Shown: positions 18,131-28,158 of the stretch, piece after piece
Position numbering within the stretch: position 1 is the first letter of the stretch
Layout: every line of letters begins with the position of its first letter
NCBI GenBank assembly: GCA_030041955.1
Contig: JASIAO010000193.1
Coordinates: forward strand, 1 to 42,886
Direction: 5' to 3'
DNA length: 42,886 nt
Source: Acidobacteriaceae bacterium
GTDB lineage: Bacteria; Acidobacteriota; Terriglobia; Terriglobales; Acidobacteriaceae
Made by a program: the position numbers and the translations under genes
Notes under the pieces: model-generated
The model's input: the letters and a program-made list of their open reading frames with translations, nothing else
Database searches by the model: none
What the model was told of the DNA's origin: nothing

Positions 18131-20629
18131 TTAACGGCTCGCGCCGGCGGTACTCACGCCCAGCTCGGAGTCGGGCTGACGTGTTTCGGGTGGCTCGTTG
18201 CTCTGGATGCGCATCCCGTAAAACGAGCGGTGCACGAAGAAGAACGACAGCAGAAAGAAGACCGCCGCCAGTACGTGCGTCCACACCGGGTTGGACACCG
18301 ACAGTTTGACCGCCAACTCGACCGCGAGCAGGCCAAAGAGCGTGGTGAACTTGATGACCGGGTTGAGCGCCACGGAGGCGGTGTCCTTGAATGGATCGCC
18401 GACCAGGTCGCCCACCACAGTCGCTTCGTGCAGTGGCGTTCCTTTTTCGTGAAGCTCGACTTCCACGATCTTCTTGGCGTTGTCCCAGGCTCCTCCCGCG
18501 TTCGCCATAAAGATGGCCTGGTACAGCCCGAACATCGAGATCGAAATCAGATACCCGATGAAGAAGAAAGGATCGAGGAACGCAAATGCCAGCGCTGCAA
18601 AGAACAGGGACATGAAGATCGTCAGCATCCCGCTTTGCGCATACCGCGTGCAGATGGCCACCACTTTCTTGCTGTCGGCCGTGGAGGCTTTCGTGGCTCC
18701 CTCGATCTTCATGTTTTTCTTGATGAATTCCACCGCGCGGTAGGCGCCCGTGGTCACCGCCTGGGTGGCAGCGCCGCTGAACCAGTAAATCACTGCGCCC
18801 CCGGTGATCAGACCGAGCAGAAAAGGAGCGTGGAGCAGCGAGAGTTTGTCGACATTGGTGGTCAGCGAGTGGGTCAGCGCCATGATCGTTGCGAAGATCA
18901 GCGTCGTCGCGCCCACCACCGCCGTGCCGATCAGCACCGGTTTGGCGCTGGCTTTGAAGGTGTTGCCCGCGCCGTCCGCAGCCTCCAGCATTTTCTTGGC
19001 GTGCTCGAAATCCACGCTCACCCCGTACTGCTTCTTCACTTCTTCAGCGACACCTGGCTCATTCTCGATCAGCGACAGTTCGTAGATCGATTGCGCGTTG
19101 TCCGTCACCGGCCCAAAGGAGTCGACGGCGATGGTCACCGGTCCCATGCCCAGAAAGCCGAACGCCACGAGTCCGAACGCAAACATGGGCGACGCCAGGA
19201 TGATGTTGTCGAATCCCAGCGTGCTCACCCCGTATCCGATGGCCATCAGAACGATGACCGCCAGACCCAGATAATAGGATGAGAAGTTTCCGGAGACGAA
19301 CCCGGAGAGCAGCCCGAGAGCAGATCCGCCTTCTCTGGCTGACGCCACCACCTCTTTCACGTGCTTGGCCTCGGTAGAGGTGAAGACCTTCACCAGTTCC
19401 GGAATCAGGGCGCCGGCCACGGTTCCGCAGGACGTAATCGTCGCCAGTTTCCACCACAGCGAGGGGTCTCCGCCCAGTGTCGAAAGCAGGGCGTAGGTCA
19501 CAGGATAGGTGACGGCGATCGTCACGATGGAGGTGATCCACACTAGTGAGGTTAGCGGCTTTTCGAAGTTGAAGCTGCGGGCTTTGCCGTACTTCGCGCT
19601 GGCGATCATCCCGTTGAGGTAATAACCCAGGACTGCAGCCACCAGCATGGCGACGCGCACGGAAAACAGCCAGACCAGCAGTTGCACGCCCACCACTCCG
19701 CTTTTCGCGCCCAGAATGATGAAGGCAATCAGCGCTACCTGGACCACGCCATAGGTTTCGAAACCGTCCGCCGTGGGGCCGACCGAGTCGCCCGCATTGT
19801 CTCCGGTGCAGTCGGCAATCACGCCCGGGTTGCGCGCATCGTCTTCCTTCACGTGGAAGACGATCTTCATCAGGTCGGCGCCGATATCGGCAATCTTGGT
19901 GAAGATGCCGCCGGCCAGGCGCAGCGTGGCGGCGCCCAGCGATTCGCCGATGGCAAAGCCAATGAAGCACGGCCCCGCATAGCTGCCCGGAACGAACAAA
20001 ATAATGCAGAACATCATCAGCAGCTCGATCGAGATCAGCATCATGCCGATGCTCATGCCCGACTTCAGCGGAATGCTGAATGCGCGATACGGATTACCGC
20101 CCAGCGAAGCCCAGGCGGAACGTGAATTCGCCAGCGTGTTCACCCGGATTCCGAACCACGCCACAATGTAGCTGCCCGCCATGCCCAGCACACTGAACGC
20201 CAGGATGATGACCACTTGCGTTGCGGGTGTGTGCATCAGCACTGCGAAATATACAAGGATGACAACTGCGATGAAGCTCCACAGGAGGAGCAGGAATTTA
20301 CCCTGGCCGATCAGGTAGGTCTTGCAGGTCTCCCAGATCAGCTGCGAAACCTCCAGCATCGATCGGTGTGCCGGCAGGCCTTTCAGGTGAACGTACATGA
20401 AGAGGCCGAAGAGCATGCCCAGGATGCAGGCCAGAGGTCCCCAAAGCAGCAGGGTGTGGCCATTCATGCCGAAAAAGTGGACCTGGGTCAGATCCGGTAG
20501 CTGCAGATTGGCTTCGCCCCCGCTGCCCGGGCTGTCCTGCGCAAAAGCTGCGCCCGCGCCCAGCAGAAACAATGTGCCCATCACACTGGTGAGCCGTCCC
20601 CAGCGATGCGAAAAGAAGCTGCTCTTCAT
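18131..20629 (-). CDS. hppA: Membrane-bound ion-translocating pyrophosphatase
   Basis: From ATG 20629 (MKSSFFSHRWG...). H+/Na+-PPase motifs: DVGADL-like DIGADLMKIVFHVKEDDARNPGVIADCTGDNAGDSVGPTADGFETYGV, DSFGPVTDNAQSIYELS, AGGAWDNAKKIVE, GDPFKDTASVALNPVIK. ORF remains open in frame to GTG 20788. Confidence 0.95.
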   Translation of the reverse strand: MKSSFFSHRWGRLTSVMGTLFLLGAGAAFAQDSPGSGGEANLQLPDLTQVHFFGMNGHTLLLWGPLACILGMLFGLFMYVHLKGLPAHRSMLEVSQLIWETCKTYLIGQGKFLLLLWSFIAVVILVYFAVLMHTPATQVVIILAFSVLGMAGSYIVAWFGIRVNTLANSRSAWASLGGNPYRAFSIPLKSGMSIGMMLISIELLMMFCIILFVPGSYAGPCFIGFAIGESLGAATLRLAGGIFTKIADIGADLMKIVFHVKEDDARNPGVIADCTGDNAGDSVGPTADGFETYGVVQVALIAFIILGAKSGVVGVQLLVWLFSVRVAMLVAAVLGYYLNGMIASAKYGKARSFNFEKPLTSLVWITSIVTIAVTYPVTYALLSTLGGDPSLWWKLATITSCGTVAGALIPELVKVFTSTEAKHVKEVVASAREGGSALGLLSGFVSGNFSSYYLGLAVIVLMAIGYGVSTLGFDNIILASPMFAFGLVAFGFLGMGPVTIAVDSFGPVTDNAQSIYELSLIENEPGVAEEVKKQYGVSVDFEHAKKMLEAADGAGNTFKASAKPVLIGTAVVGATTLIFATIMALTHSLTTNVDKLSLLHAPFLLGLITGGAVIYWFSGAATQAVTTGAYRAVEFIKKNMKIEGATKASTADSKKVVAICTRYAQSGMLTIFMSLFFAALAFAFLDPFFFIGYLISISMFGLYQAIFMANAGGAWDNAKKIVEVELHEKGTPLHEATVVGDLVGDPFKDTASVALNPVIKFTTLFGLLAVELAVKLSVSNPVWTHVLAAVFFLLSFFFVHRSFYGMRIQSNEPPETRQPDSELGVSTAGASR

Positions 20630-20876
20630 ACGCCCTCCATTTCCCGCTCCCCGGCCTGGCGCAGCAGCCGTATGCCGCGCGGGAATGCCGGTGTCAAAAC
20701 CCAGGACTTCTCGGGTGAACAACCATGCGACCGCAAGCGACAAGATGCTCGCGGCAGGAATAAAACAGACCCAGGTTTGAACCGACACAAACCCTCCCTC
20801 CGTTGGAAATTAGGCTCGTTGCAACCGGTGCCCCGGTCGCGCTCAGGAAATGTATCACGGGAACCCCAGAGCTTAA

Positions 20877-20921
20877 CAGCGGCATGAACCGCCCTGCTGT
20901 GACCGCCGATACATGCCGCTG
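20877..20921. promoter_or_regulatory. 10-bp perfect inverted repeat in the hppA/GH28 divergent intergenic region
   Basis: CAGCGGCATG (20877-20886) - 25 nt - CATGCCGCTG (20912-20921). Confidence 0.4.
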
Positions 20922-21132
20922 AAGCCGATTCACGAAGTGGTCCTGACGTATATGAAAGGGAAGGGAATTGCCGGGCTGCGGGCCCCTGCAGTCCCCAGGC
21001 CCTCGAAGCACGCGGAATGATTTCGGGAGAACTGCATCTGCCGCGCGTGCCGACGCGTTTCCCTCCCGCTCCTGCTCTCAGGTAATGTTGGGATTGTTGT
21101 GGTCGAACCACTGTCGCGCAGGAGAGATTCCC

Positions 21133-22755
21133 ATGACCCCCATCAAGTCCGATTCCCGCAGAGATTTCTTCCGCCTCGCCGGCGCCGGCGTCACCGGAGC
21201 AGCATTCGGGGCCGCCGCCATCGCAGCCACTCCTGCTTCGGCGCAAACCTCCGCCGCCGCTCCAACCGGCATCTTCTCCGTCCGCGATTTCGGCGCCGTC
21301 GGCGACGGTCGCACCATCGACTCGCCCGCCATCAACAAAGCGATCGACGCTGCCGCAGCAGCTGGTGGAGGCACAGTCCTCTTTCCCGCCGGGACCTACG
21401 CCTCCTACTCCATCCGCCTGAAAAGCAGCATCGAGCTGCGCTTTAGCCCGGGGGCCACGATTCTCGCCGCCGATGGTGCCCACTACGATCTTGCCGAACC
21501 CAATACGCCCTGGGAAGCCTACCAGGACTACGGCCACAACCACTGGCACAACAGCCTCATCTGGGGCGTCGATCTCGAGGACGTCTCCATCGTCGGCCCT
21601 GGTCTCATCCACGGCACAGGTCTCAGCAAAGGCTGGGGTCCCGGACTCAAAGCCGAAGACCCCGGCGTCGGCAACAAAGCCATCGCTCTCAAAAGCTGCC
21701 GCAACGTCCTGCTGCGCGACTTCGCCATCCTGCAGGCCGGCCACTTCGGCCTTCTCGCCACCGGAGTCGATAACCTCACCATCGACAACCTCCTCATCGA
21801 CACCAACCGCGATGGCATGGACATCGACTGCTGCCGCAATGTCCGCATCACTAACTGCACCGTCAACTCACCCTGGGACGACGCCATCGTCCTCAAGAGC
21901 TCCTACGCCCTGGGCTATCCTCGCGCCACCGAGAACGTCACCATCTCCAATTGCTACGTCTCCGGCTACTGGGTCCTCGGCTCCGTTCTGGACGGCTCCT
22001 GGAAGCAGTACCCCACCGGAGGCAAGCCGTGGTGCACCGGCCGCATCAAGTTCGGTACAGAATCCAACGGCGGATTCATCAACATTGCCATCGCCAACTG
22101 CATCTTCGAGGGCTGCCAGGGCCTCGCGCTCGAAACCGTCGACGGCGCGCAGCTCCAGGACGTCTCCATCACCAACATCACCATGCGCAACATCTTCAGC
22201 GCGCCCATTTTTCTTCGCCTTGGCGCGCGCCTGCGCGGTCCCAAAGACACCACCAGCACCGGCACCCTGCGGCGCGTGAACATCGGCAACATCGTTTGCT
22301 GGAACGCCGCCTCCAAAGTCTGCTCCATCCTCGCCGGCATCCCCGGCTACGCCATGGAAGACGTCACCCTCCACGACATCCTCATCATCTCCGAGGGCGG
22401 AGGCACTGCGGAGCAGGCCTCGATCCAGCTCCCCGAAGACGAATCGAAATATCCTGAGCCGACTATGTTCGGCGCCACGCCGGCATACGGCTTCTACGTG
22501 CGCCATCTCCAGGGGCTTTCCATGACCAACATCCAGCTCCAGACCCAATCGCCTGACGCGCGCCCCGCGATCCTTCTCGACGACGTCCAGCACGCCAACT
22601 TCTTCCGCATTCAGACCCAGACCTCCCCCGGCACGCCCGTCTTCTCGCTGCACAATGTTAAGGACTTTGCAATCCGCTACAGTGAGCCGGTCACCGACCA
22701 GCGCATTCCCTCTGCGGCCTCCCTCGTCCTGCCCGACGGAACTGCATCGCATTGA
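21133..22755 (+). CDS. GH28-family (polygalacturonase-like) right-handed beta-helix protein, Tat-exported
   Basis: Tat signal SRRDFFRLAGAGVTGAAFGAAAIAATPASAQ; SVRDFGAVGDGRTIDSPAINKAIDAAAAAGGGTVLFPAGTY; DGMDIDCCRNVRITNCTVNSPWDDAIVLKS. Confidence 0.88.
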   Translation: MTPIKSDSRRDFFRLAGAGVTGAAFGAAAIAATPASAQTSAAAPTGIFSVRDFGAVGDGRTIDSPAINKAIDAAAAAGGGTVLFPAGTYASYSIRLKSSIELRFSPGATILAADGAHYDLAEPNTPWEAYQDYGHNHWHNSLIWGVDLEDVSIVGPGLIHGTGLSKGWGPGLKAEDPGVGNKAIALKSCRNVLLRDFAILQAGHFGLLATGVDNLTIDNLLIDTNRDGMDIDCCRNVRITNCTVNSPWDDAIVLKSSYALGYPRATENVTISNCYVSGYWVLGSVLDGSWKQYPTGGKPWCTGRIKFGTESNGGFINIAIANCIFEGCQGLALETVDGAQLQDVSITNITMRNIFSAPIFLRLGARLRGPKDTTSTGTLRRVNIGNIVCWNAASKVCSILAGIPGYAMEDVTLHDILIISEGGGTAEQASIQLPEDESKYPEPTMFGATPAYGFYVRHLQGLSMTNIQLQTQSPDARPAILLDDVQHANFFRIQTQTSPGTPVFSLHNVKDFAIRYSEPVTDQRIPSAASLVLPDGTASH

Positions 22756-22812
22756 CCCTGCTCTCTGATACATTGGTTGCGACTACACCGATTTACTCAG
22801 GAGATCTCCGCC

Positions 22813-24336
22813 GTGTTTCTGGGCATGGATGTCGGCACGGGCGGCACGCGAGCCGTTCTCGTGAATGAGCAGGGCCAGCTGATCGCCTCCGCCTCCAGCG
22901 AACACGCTCCCTTTCGCGTCGACCACCCTGGCTGGGCCGAACAGGATCCCGAAGACTGGTGGCGCGCCGCGCAGGAGGCCATCCGCGCTGTCCTCGCACT
23001 TGCTTCCGGCGCCAGGGTTGAATCCGCGGGGTCCCCGGCGCGCGTGCGCGCTGGGGTGCAAGCCCTCGCTCTCACCGGACAGATGCACGGCGCCGTCATG
23101 CTCGACAAAGACGGTCACGTCCTCCGGCCCTCGCTTATCTGGTGCGACACCCGCACCCAGCCCCAGTGCGACTGGCTGCACGCTCAGTTCGGGCCTGGCG
23201 AAGAAGGCCGCCGCAAACTCATCGACCTCACCGCCAACCCGGCTCTCCCCAACTTCACCCTTACCAAGCTCCTCTGGGTCCGCGAGCACGAGCCGGAAAC
23301 TTTTGCCCGCATCGCCCACATACTCTGTCCCAAGGACTACGTTCGCTACCGCCTCACCGGCGCATACGCCATGGACGTCCAGGAAGCCTCCGGCACATTG
23401 CTTCTTGACGTCGCCCATCGGCGCTGGTCCTCTGAAGTCGCGACAGCCGCTGGCATCCCCGAATCCTGGCTGCCCCAGCTCTTCGAGTCTCCGGAAATCT
23501 GCGCGAAGATCTCGCCCGAAGCCGCGCAGCTCACCGGTCTTAGCGCCGGGACTCCCGTCGCTGCCGGAGCCGGCGATCAGGGCGCAGGCGCGGTAGGCAT
23601 GGGCATTCTCGACCCCGGTTCCGTCTCGGCCACCATCGGCACCTCCGGCGTCGTCTTCGCCGCAACCGCCGCGCCCACCAAAGACCCGCACGGCCGTCTG
23701 CACACCTTCTGCCACGCCGTCCCCGGCCGCTGGCATGTCATGGGCGTCACCCAGGCTGCCGGGCTCTCCCTGCGCTGGCTCCGCGAAACTCTGGCACCGG
23801 GACAGTCCTACGACGACCTGGCCGATGCCGCAGCCAGGATATCCGCCGGCAGCGATGGCCTGCTCTGGACACCCTATCTCCTCGGCGAACGCACGCCGCA
23901 TCTCGACGGCGACGCGACGGCGGCCTTCGTCGGCATCACCTCCACCACCACGCTGGCCCACTTCACGCGCGCCGTTCTCGAGGGCGTCGCCTACTCGCTC
24001 AAGGACACGTTCACCCTCTTCGCCGAGCTCGGTATCCCGGTTAAAGGCGTCCGTCTCGGCGGGGGCGGCGCACGCGGCCCGCTCTGGCGCGAGATTCAGG
24101 CCAACATTTATGGATATCCCTGCGAGCGACTCACCGCCGAAGAAGGCGGAGCCTTCGGTGCAGCTCTCATGGCCGGCGTTGGCGCCGGTTCCTGGCCGGA
24201 TCTCGAAGCCGCCTGCGCCGCCGGTATCACCGTGGCCGAGACCATCCAGCCCGAGGCCCACTCCGTCGCCCGTTATATCCAGGGATACGCTGGATATCGC
24301 CGCATTTATCCCGCACTGAAGGGCATTCGCGGCTAA
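22813..24336 (+). CDS. xylB: Xylulokinase (FGGY family)
   Basis: GMDVGTGGTRAVLVNEQG, ALTGQMHGAVMLD, LIWCDTRTQPQCDWL, GAGDQGAGAVGMGILDPGSVSATIGTSGVV, RLGGGGARGPLWREIQANI. GTG start at 22813 preferred. Confidence 0.9.
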   Translation: MFLGMDVGTGGTRAVLVNEQGQLIASASSEHAPFRVDHPGWAEQDPEDWWRAAQEAIRAVLALASGARVESAGSPARVRAGVQALALTGQMHGAVMLDKDGHVLRPSLIWCDTRTQPQCDWLHAQFGPGEEGRRKLIDLTANPALPNFTLTKLLWVREHEPETFARIAHILCPKDYVRYRLTGAYAMDVQEASGTLLLDVAHRRWSSEVATAAGIPESWLPQLFESPEICAKISPEAAQLTGLSAGTPVAAGAGDQGAGAVGMGILDPGSVSATIGTSGVVFAATAAPTKDPHGRLHTFCHAVPGRWHVMGVTQAAGLSLRWLRETLAPGQSYDDLADAAARISAGSDGLLWTPYLLGERTPHLDGDATAAFVGITSTTTLAHFTRAVLEGVAYSLKDTFTLFAELGIPVKGVRLGGGGARGPLWREIQANIYGYPCERLTAEEGGAFGAALMAGVGAGSWPDLEAACAAGITVAETIQPEAHSVARYIQGYAGYRRIYPALKGIRG

Positions 24337-24512
24337 CTTCTCTTACTAATGCCCCTAACTAGCCCTCATCAAAGTTGTTATTCGCCGCATCCAACGCATT
24401 TCCAATGCTTGTAACGTGTCATGTCGGAATGTTTCCGCGGCACAAATTTCGGCCAAATTCGCTCGCGTTCGCAGGAAAGGTGCACGAATTACACGACTCG
24501 GGCAGCTCAGCC

Positions 24513-24539
24513 CACCCTGTACCCTGAGCCCTGAACCCT
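24513..24539. repeat. Heptanucleotide tandem repeat (CCCTGTA/CCCTGAG/CCCTGAA/CCCT)
   Basis: ACCCTGTACCCTGAGCCCTGAACCCTC; 7-bp period read directly. Confidence 0.75.
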
Positions 24540-24633
24540 CTTTCCCCTCGCCTCTTTTCCATCTTTCTGTAAGAATAGCTAACCAGAACCTCGCAAAGTA
24601 TTATCGACCCATGGCTTAGGAGTCTTCTGGACT

Positions 24634-27114
24634 GTGTTGCGCGATCTGAGGATTACCGTTCGTTACCTGCTCAAATCTCCCGGCTTCGCAATGACTGCAG
24701 TCCTCATGCTGGCCCTTGGCATCGGCGCCACCACGGCCATCTTCTCGATTGTCGAAGGCGTTTTGCTCCGCCCCTTGCCGTTCCCGCAGCCGCAGCGCCT
24801 CGTCATCCTCTCGGATGTAGTCCAGGGAGCTAACTTCGGCCGCAACGGGGAAACCGGGGTCACCGCCCCTGACATCCTCGCCTACACTCGCTATACCCAC
24901 AGCTTCGCTGCCCTTGGCGGATACGGATATGGCGGCTATGAGCTTTCCGGCAACGGTGAACCCGTCGAACTGAACGGCGCCCGCATGACCGCCGGCGTCT
25001 TTGCCGCGCTCGACGTCCCCCCGCTCCTCGGCCGCGTCTTTACCCAGCAGGAGGACGAGCAGAAGCAGCAGGTCGTTGTTCTCAGCTACAGCCTCTGGCA
25101 GTCGCGTTTTCACGGTGATCGCGATGTCATCGGCCGGAAAATACTCCTCGAACGCAGTCCCTACATCGTTATCGGCGTCATGCCCCGCGGTTTTGAGTTC
25201 CCCTTTTATTCCGGGGATGTCAACCACATCCTGCTCTGGGTGCCTATGAGCTTCACCGCCGATGACCTCGGCCCGGGCGCCTCAACCTGGAACTTCGGTA
25301 TGGTCGGCCGCCTGCGTGCCGGCGTTACAACCGCCCAGGCGCAGCAGGACGCCAACGCCGTCGCCCAGGAAATCAGGCGCAACTACCCCTCCCTGATAGC
25401 CGGAATGCATATCAGCGCCGCCGTCCAGCCGCTCCAGGAGGACACCGTCGAACAGGCTCGTCCTCTCATCCGCACGCTTTTTCTTGCCGTCCTCGTCGTG
25501 CTCATCATCGCCTGTGCCAACCTTGCCGGATTGCTTCTCGTCCGCGCCATCCGCCGCCGCCGCGAAATCGCCGTCCGTCTCGCCATCGGAGCGCCCGCAA
25601 CCGCTCTTCTGCGCCAGGCTGTCCTTGAAAGCGTTTGTCTCAGTTTTATCGGCGGCGTCCTCGGCCTCGTCTTCGCCACCGTCGCCATCCGCCTCGGTGT
25701 CAATCTCCTTCCGAGTTCCATGCCCCGCGTCGCCGATATCTCCATCGACTGGCGGGTCGCCGTTTTTGCGCTCGCTCTCGGCCTCTTCACCGGGCTGGTT
25801 TGCGGCCTGGCCCCGGCCTTTGCTGCGCTCCGCACCAATGTCAACCTGGCGCTTCGCGAAGGCGGACGCACCGGTACCGCCGGCAGCGGTCACGCCCGCC
25901 TGCGCTCCATCCTGGTCATCACGGAGATCGCAGTCGCCCTCATCCTTCTCTGTGCCTCCGGCCTGCTCCTCCGCAGCTTCCAGAAGATGCGCGACGTCGA
26001 TCTCGGTTTCCACCCGGACCACGTCCTCACGGCCTGGTACACTTTGCCGCAAAAGCAATACGGCACCCAGCCCGTCATTGACCAGTTCGACCGGCAACTG
26101 CTGCAGCGCCTGCGCCAGTTGCCTGGCGTCAGCGCAGTGGGCACCACGGACAATTTGCCCGGTCCCGGCGGCGGTTCCTCCGTCATATTCGACGTCGAGG
26201 GCTACGTGCCTCCTGCAGGTGCGCCCACGAATCTTGCCTTCCTGTCCGACATTACCGGCGACTACTTCCGGGTGATGCGCATCCCCCTTATCCGGGGACG
26301 TCTCTTCAACGATGCCGACACGGCAACGTCACCACTTGTCGTTATCGTCAGCCGCACTTTTGCCGATCTGTACTGGCCCGGCGAGGATCCTATCGGCCGC
26401 CACGTGCGCTGGGGCACTCGCACCATGGGCTACCCCTGGCTGACTGTCGTCGGTATCGTCGACGACGTGAAGCAATCCCGTCCGGACAGCAGGACCCTTC
26501 CCCAGATTTACCAGCCCGCGTTCCAGAACGTTCCATCCCTGGGTTCCAGGGCTACCCCCGAAGACATCGATGCTTACACCGGTGCGATCGTTCTCCGCAC
26601 CGCCGTGCCGCCCTTCCAGATGGAGAACTCCCTGCTGGCCACTGTGCGCTCCATCGATCCCCAACTCCCGCTCACCCGTGTGCAGACCATGGTGAATGCA
26701 GTCTCACACACCGAGTCCCCGCGCCGCTTCAACACCTCGCTCATCTCCGCCTTCGCCGCAGCCGCCGTACTGCTTGCCATCCTCGGGATCTACAGCGTCG
26801 TCGCCTTTTCGGTCGCGCAGCGCACCCAGGAGATGGCCATCCGTCTCGCTCTTGGCGCCCATCGTTCTGCCATTCGCGGTCTCGTCTTTGCTTCCGCCGC
26901 CAAACTCGCGCTCGCCGGCTGCGTTCTCGGGCTCGCCGGAGCCGCCGCCGCCTCAAAACTCCTGCGCGCCTTCCTTTTCGGCGTCAGTCCCTTCGATCCT
27001 CTGGTGCTCACTCTTGCCGCCGTGGCCGTCCTGCTCCTCGCCCTGGCGGCTGCGCTCATCCCGGCGCTCCACGCAGCCTCCGTTGAGCCGATACTGGCTC
27101 TCCGCGCGGAATAA
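24634..27114 (+). CDS. ADOP-type (acidobacterial duplicated orphan permease) MacB/FtsX-like ABC permease
   Basis: 826 aa starting MLRDLRITVRYLLKSPGFAMTAVLMLALGIGATTAIFSIVEGVLLRPLPF; two FtsX-like permease halves (LAVLVVLIIACANLAGLLLVRAIRRRREIAVRLAIGA and GIYSVVAFSVAQRTQEMAIRLALGA); no adjacent ATPase. Confidence 0.93.
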   Translation: MLRDLRITVRYLLKSPGFAMTAVLMLALGIGATTAIFSIVEGVLLRPLPFPQPQRLVILSDVVQGANFGRNGETGVTAPDILAYTRYTHSFAALGGYGYGGYELSGNGEPVELNGARMTAGVFAALDVPPLLGRVFTQQEDEQKQQVVVLSYSLWQSRFHGDRDVIGRKILLERSPYIVIGVMPRGFEFPFYSGDVNHILLWVPMSFTADDLGPGASTWNFGMVGRLRAGVTTAQAQQDANAVAQEIRRNYPSLIAGMHISAAVQPLQEDTVEQARPLIRTLFLAVLVVLIIACANLAGLLLVRAIRRRREIAVRLAIGAPATALLRQAVLESVCLSFIGGVLGLVFATVAIRLGVNLLPSSMPRVADISIDWRVAVFALALGLFTGLVCGLAPAFAALRTNVNLALREGGRTGTAGSGHARLRSILVITEIAVALILLCASGLLLRSFQKMRDVDLGFHPDHVLTAWYTLPQKQYGTQPVIDQFDRQLLQRLRQLPGVSAVGTTDNLPGPGGGSSVIFDVEGYVPPAGAPTNLAFLSDITGDYFRVMRIPLIRGRLFNDADTATSPLVVIVSRTFADLYWPGEDPIGRHVRWGTRTMGYPWLTVVGIVDDVKQSRPDSRTLPQIYQPAFQNVPSLGSRATPEDIDAYTGAIVLRTAVPPFQMENSLLATVRSIDPQLPLTRVQTMVNAVSHTESPRRFNTSLISAFAAAAVLLAILGIYSVVAFSVAQRTQEMAIRLALGAHRSAIRGLVFASAAKLALAGCVLGLAGAAAASKLLRAFLFGVSPFDPLVLTLAAVAVLLLALAAALIPALHAASVEPILALRAE

Positions 27115-27185
27115 CCACGTACCCTGCTGCGCTTCGTCTAAAGTTGGCAGAGAGGCCGTTCGCCCCTGCAGAGCGAACCTCTGCG

Positions 27186-27524
27186 ATGCTGCAAATCGCC
27201 AAATTCGTCGGGCTCCTGCTCAGCATCCTCTCGCTCTATGCTCTGCTGGGTCACGCGTTTTTCATTCCCGGGAGTCCCTGGCAGGACCGCCTGCTCGATG
27301 CCCTCGGCATGCTCGGCCTTGCCGCCAGCGTCTGCTTCGCCAGCGGCATCATCTTCGAGATTCCCGACCGCCGATTCGACCCCGAGCCCACGCCACGCCT
27401 CACTCAGACACTTCCCGTCCGCCTTTTCTTCTGGACCGTCGGTCTCGGCACTCTGCTCTTCGTTCTCTCCTGGTTTCTCGCCGCCGACTTCGTTCCCATG
27501 ATCTGGAAAAACCAGCCGTATTAG
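27186..27524 (+). CDS. Small multi-TM membrane protein of unknown function
   Basis: MLQIAKFVGLLLSILSLYALLGHAFFIPGSPWQDRLLDALGMLGLAASVCFASGIIF...; hydrophobic helices, codon-like composition. Confidence 0.7.
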   Translation: MLQIAKFVGLLLSILSLYALLGHAFFIPGSPWQDRLLDALGMLGLAASVCFASGIIFEIPDRRFDPEPTPRLTQTLPVRLFFWTVGLGTLLFVLSWFLAADFVPMIWKNQPY

Positions 27525-28150
27525 CCGTTGCTCGCTTCGCTCGTGTCCTGCCTCGTCGCGCCCTTCCCCTTCAGCTTCCGCCACATGTACCAGGCCAGCC
27601 CCGCAAAAATCACAACCAGCAACAGAATCGTCACTGCAAAGTGCCGTTTCGCGAATTCGCCCAGCGCGCTCACAATCTGCGGGCCGTACCTGACCGTCAG
27701 CAAGGCCTCGACTCCGAAGCGGATCATCCTGCCGGCGAACACCGCCAGCACAAAGCTCACCGTCCGCATCTCGAACACGCCGGCCCCGAATACGAACAGC
27801 TTCCAGGTCGTCGGCGGCGGCAGCAGCGACGGAATCATCACCGCCAGGAATTCCTGCTTCTCGAAGCGGTTCCGCAGCGCTTCAAACCGCGCCCGGTTCA
27901 CGTGCCGCAACAGAAACAGCTCGCCCCCGCCCCGTCCCAGATAGAAGGGAATCAGCCCGCCCAGCGCCGACCCCGCTGCGGCCAGGATCACGTACACATA
28001 AAAATGCCGCTTGTCGCTCCACGCCCACCCTGCCACCATGATGTCGATCGGCAGCGGCACCGACGCTGAGTCCACAAACGAGGCCACCAACACGCCCCAC
28101 GGCCCCAGCGGCTTCAGGAGGTGCTGCACCCACTTGAGATATTTCTGCAC
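27521..28150 (-). CDS. DedA/VTT-domain membrane protein (YqaA-like)
   Basis: 209 aa; GPWGVLVASFVDSASVPLPIDIMVAG, AAAGSALGGLIPFYLGRGGGE, IPSLLPPPTTWKLFVFGAGVF. Confidence 0.83.
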   Translation of the reverse strand: MQKYLKWVQHLLKPLGPWGVLVASFVDSASVPLPIDIMVAGWAWSDKRHFYVYVILAAAGSALGGLIPFYLGRGGGELFLLRHVNRARFEALRNRFEKQEFLAVMIPSLLPPPTTWKLFVFGAGVFEMRTVSFVLAVFAGRMIRFGVEALLTVRYGPQIVSALGEFAKRHFAVTILLLVVIFAGLAWYMWRKLKGKGATRQDTSEASNG

Positions 28151-28158
28151 CAGATGTT

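Noticed and set aside
17269-19282. Overlapping plus-strand ORFs opposite ribH and hppA
   Set aside because: His/Arg-rich shadow translations; real genes on the minus strand have strong motifs.
22783-24261. 492-aa minus-strand ORF
   Set aside because: Shadow ORF opposite xylulokinase; Gly/Ala/Glu-rich without motifs.
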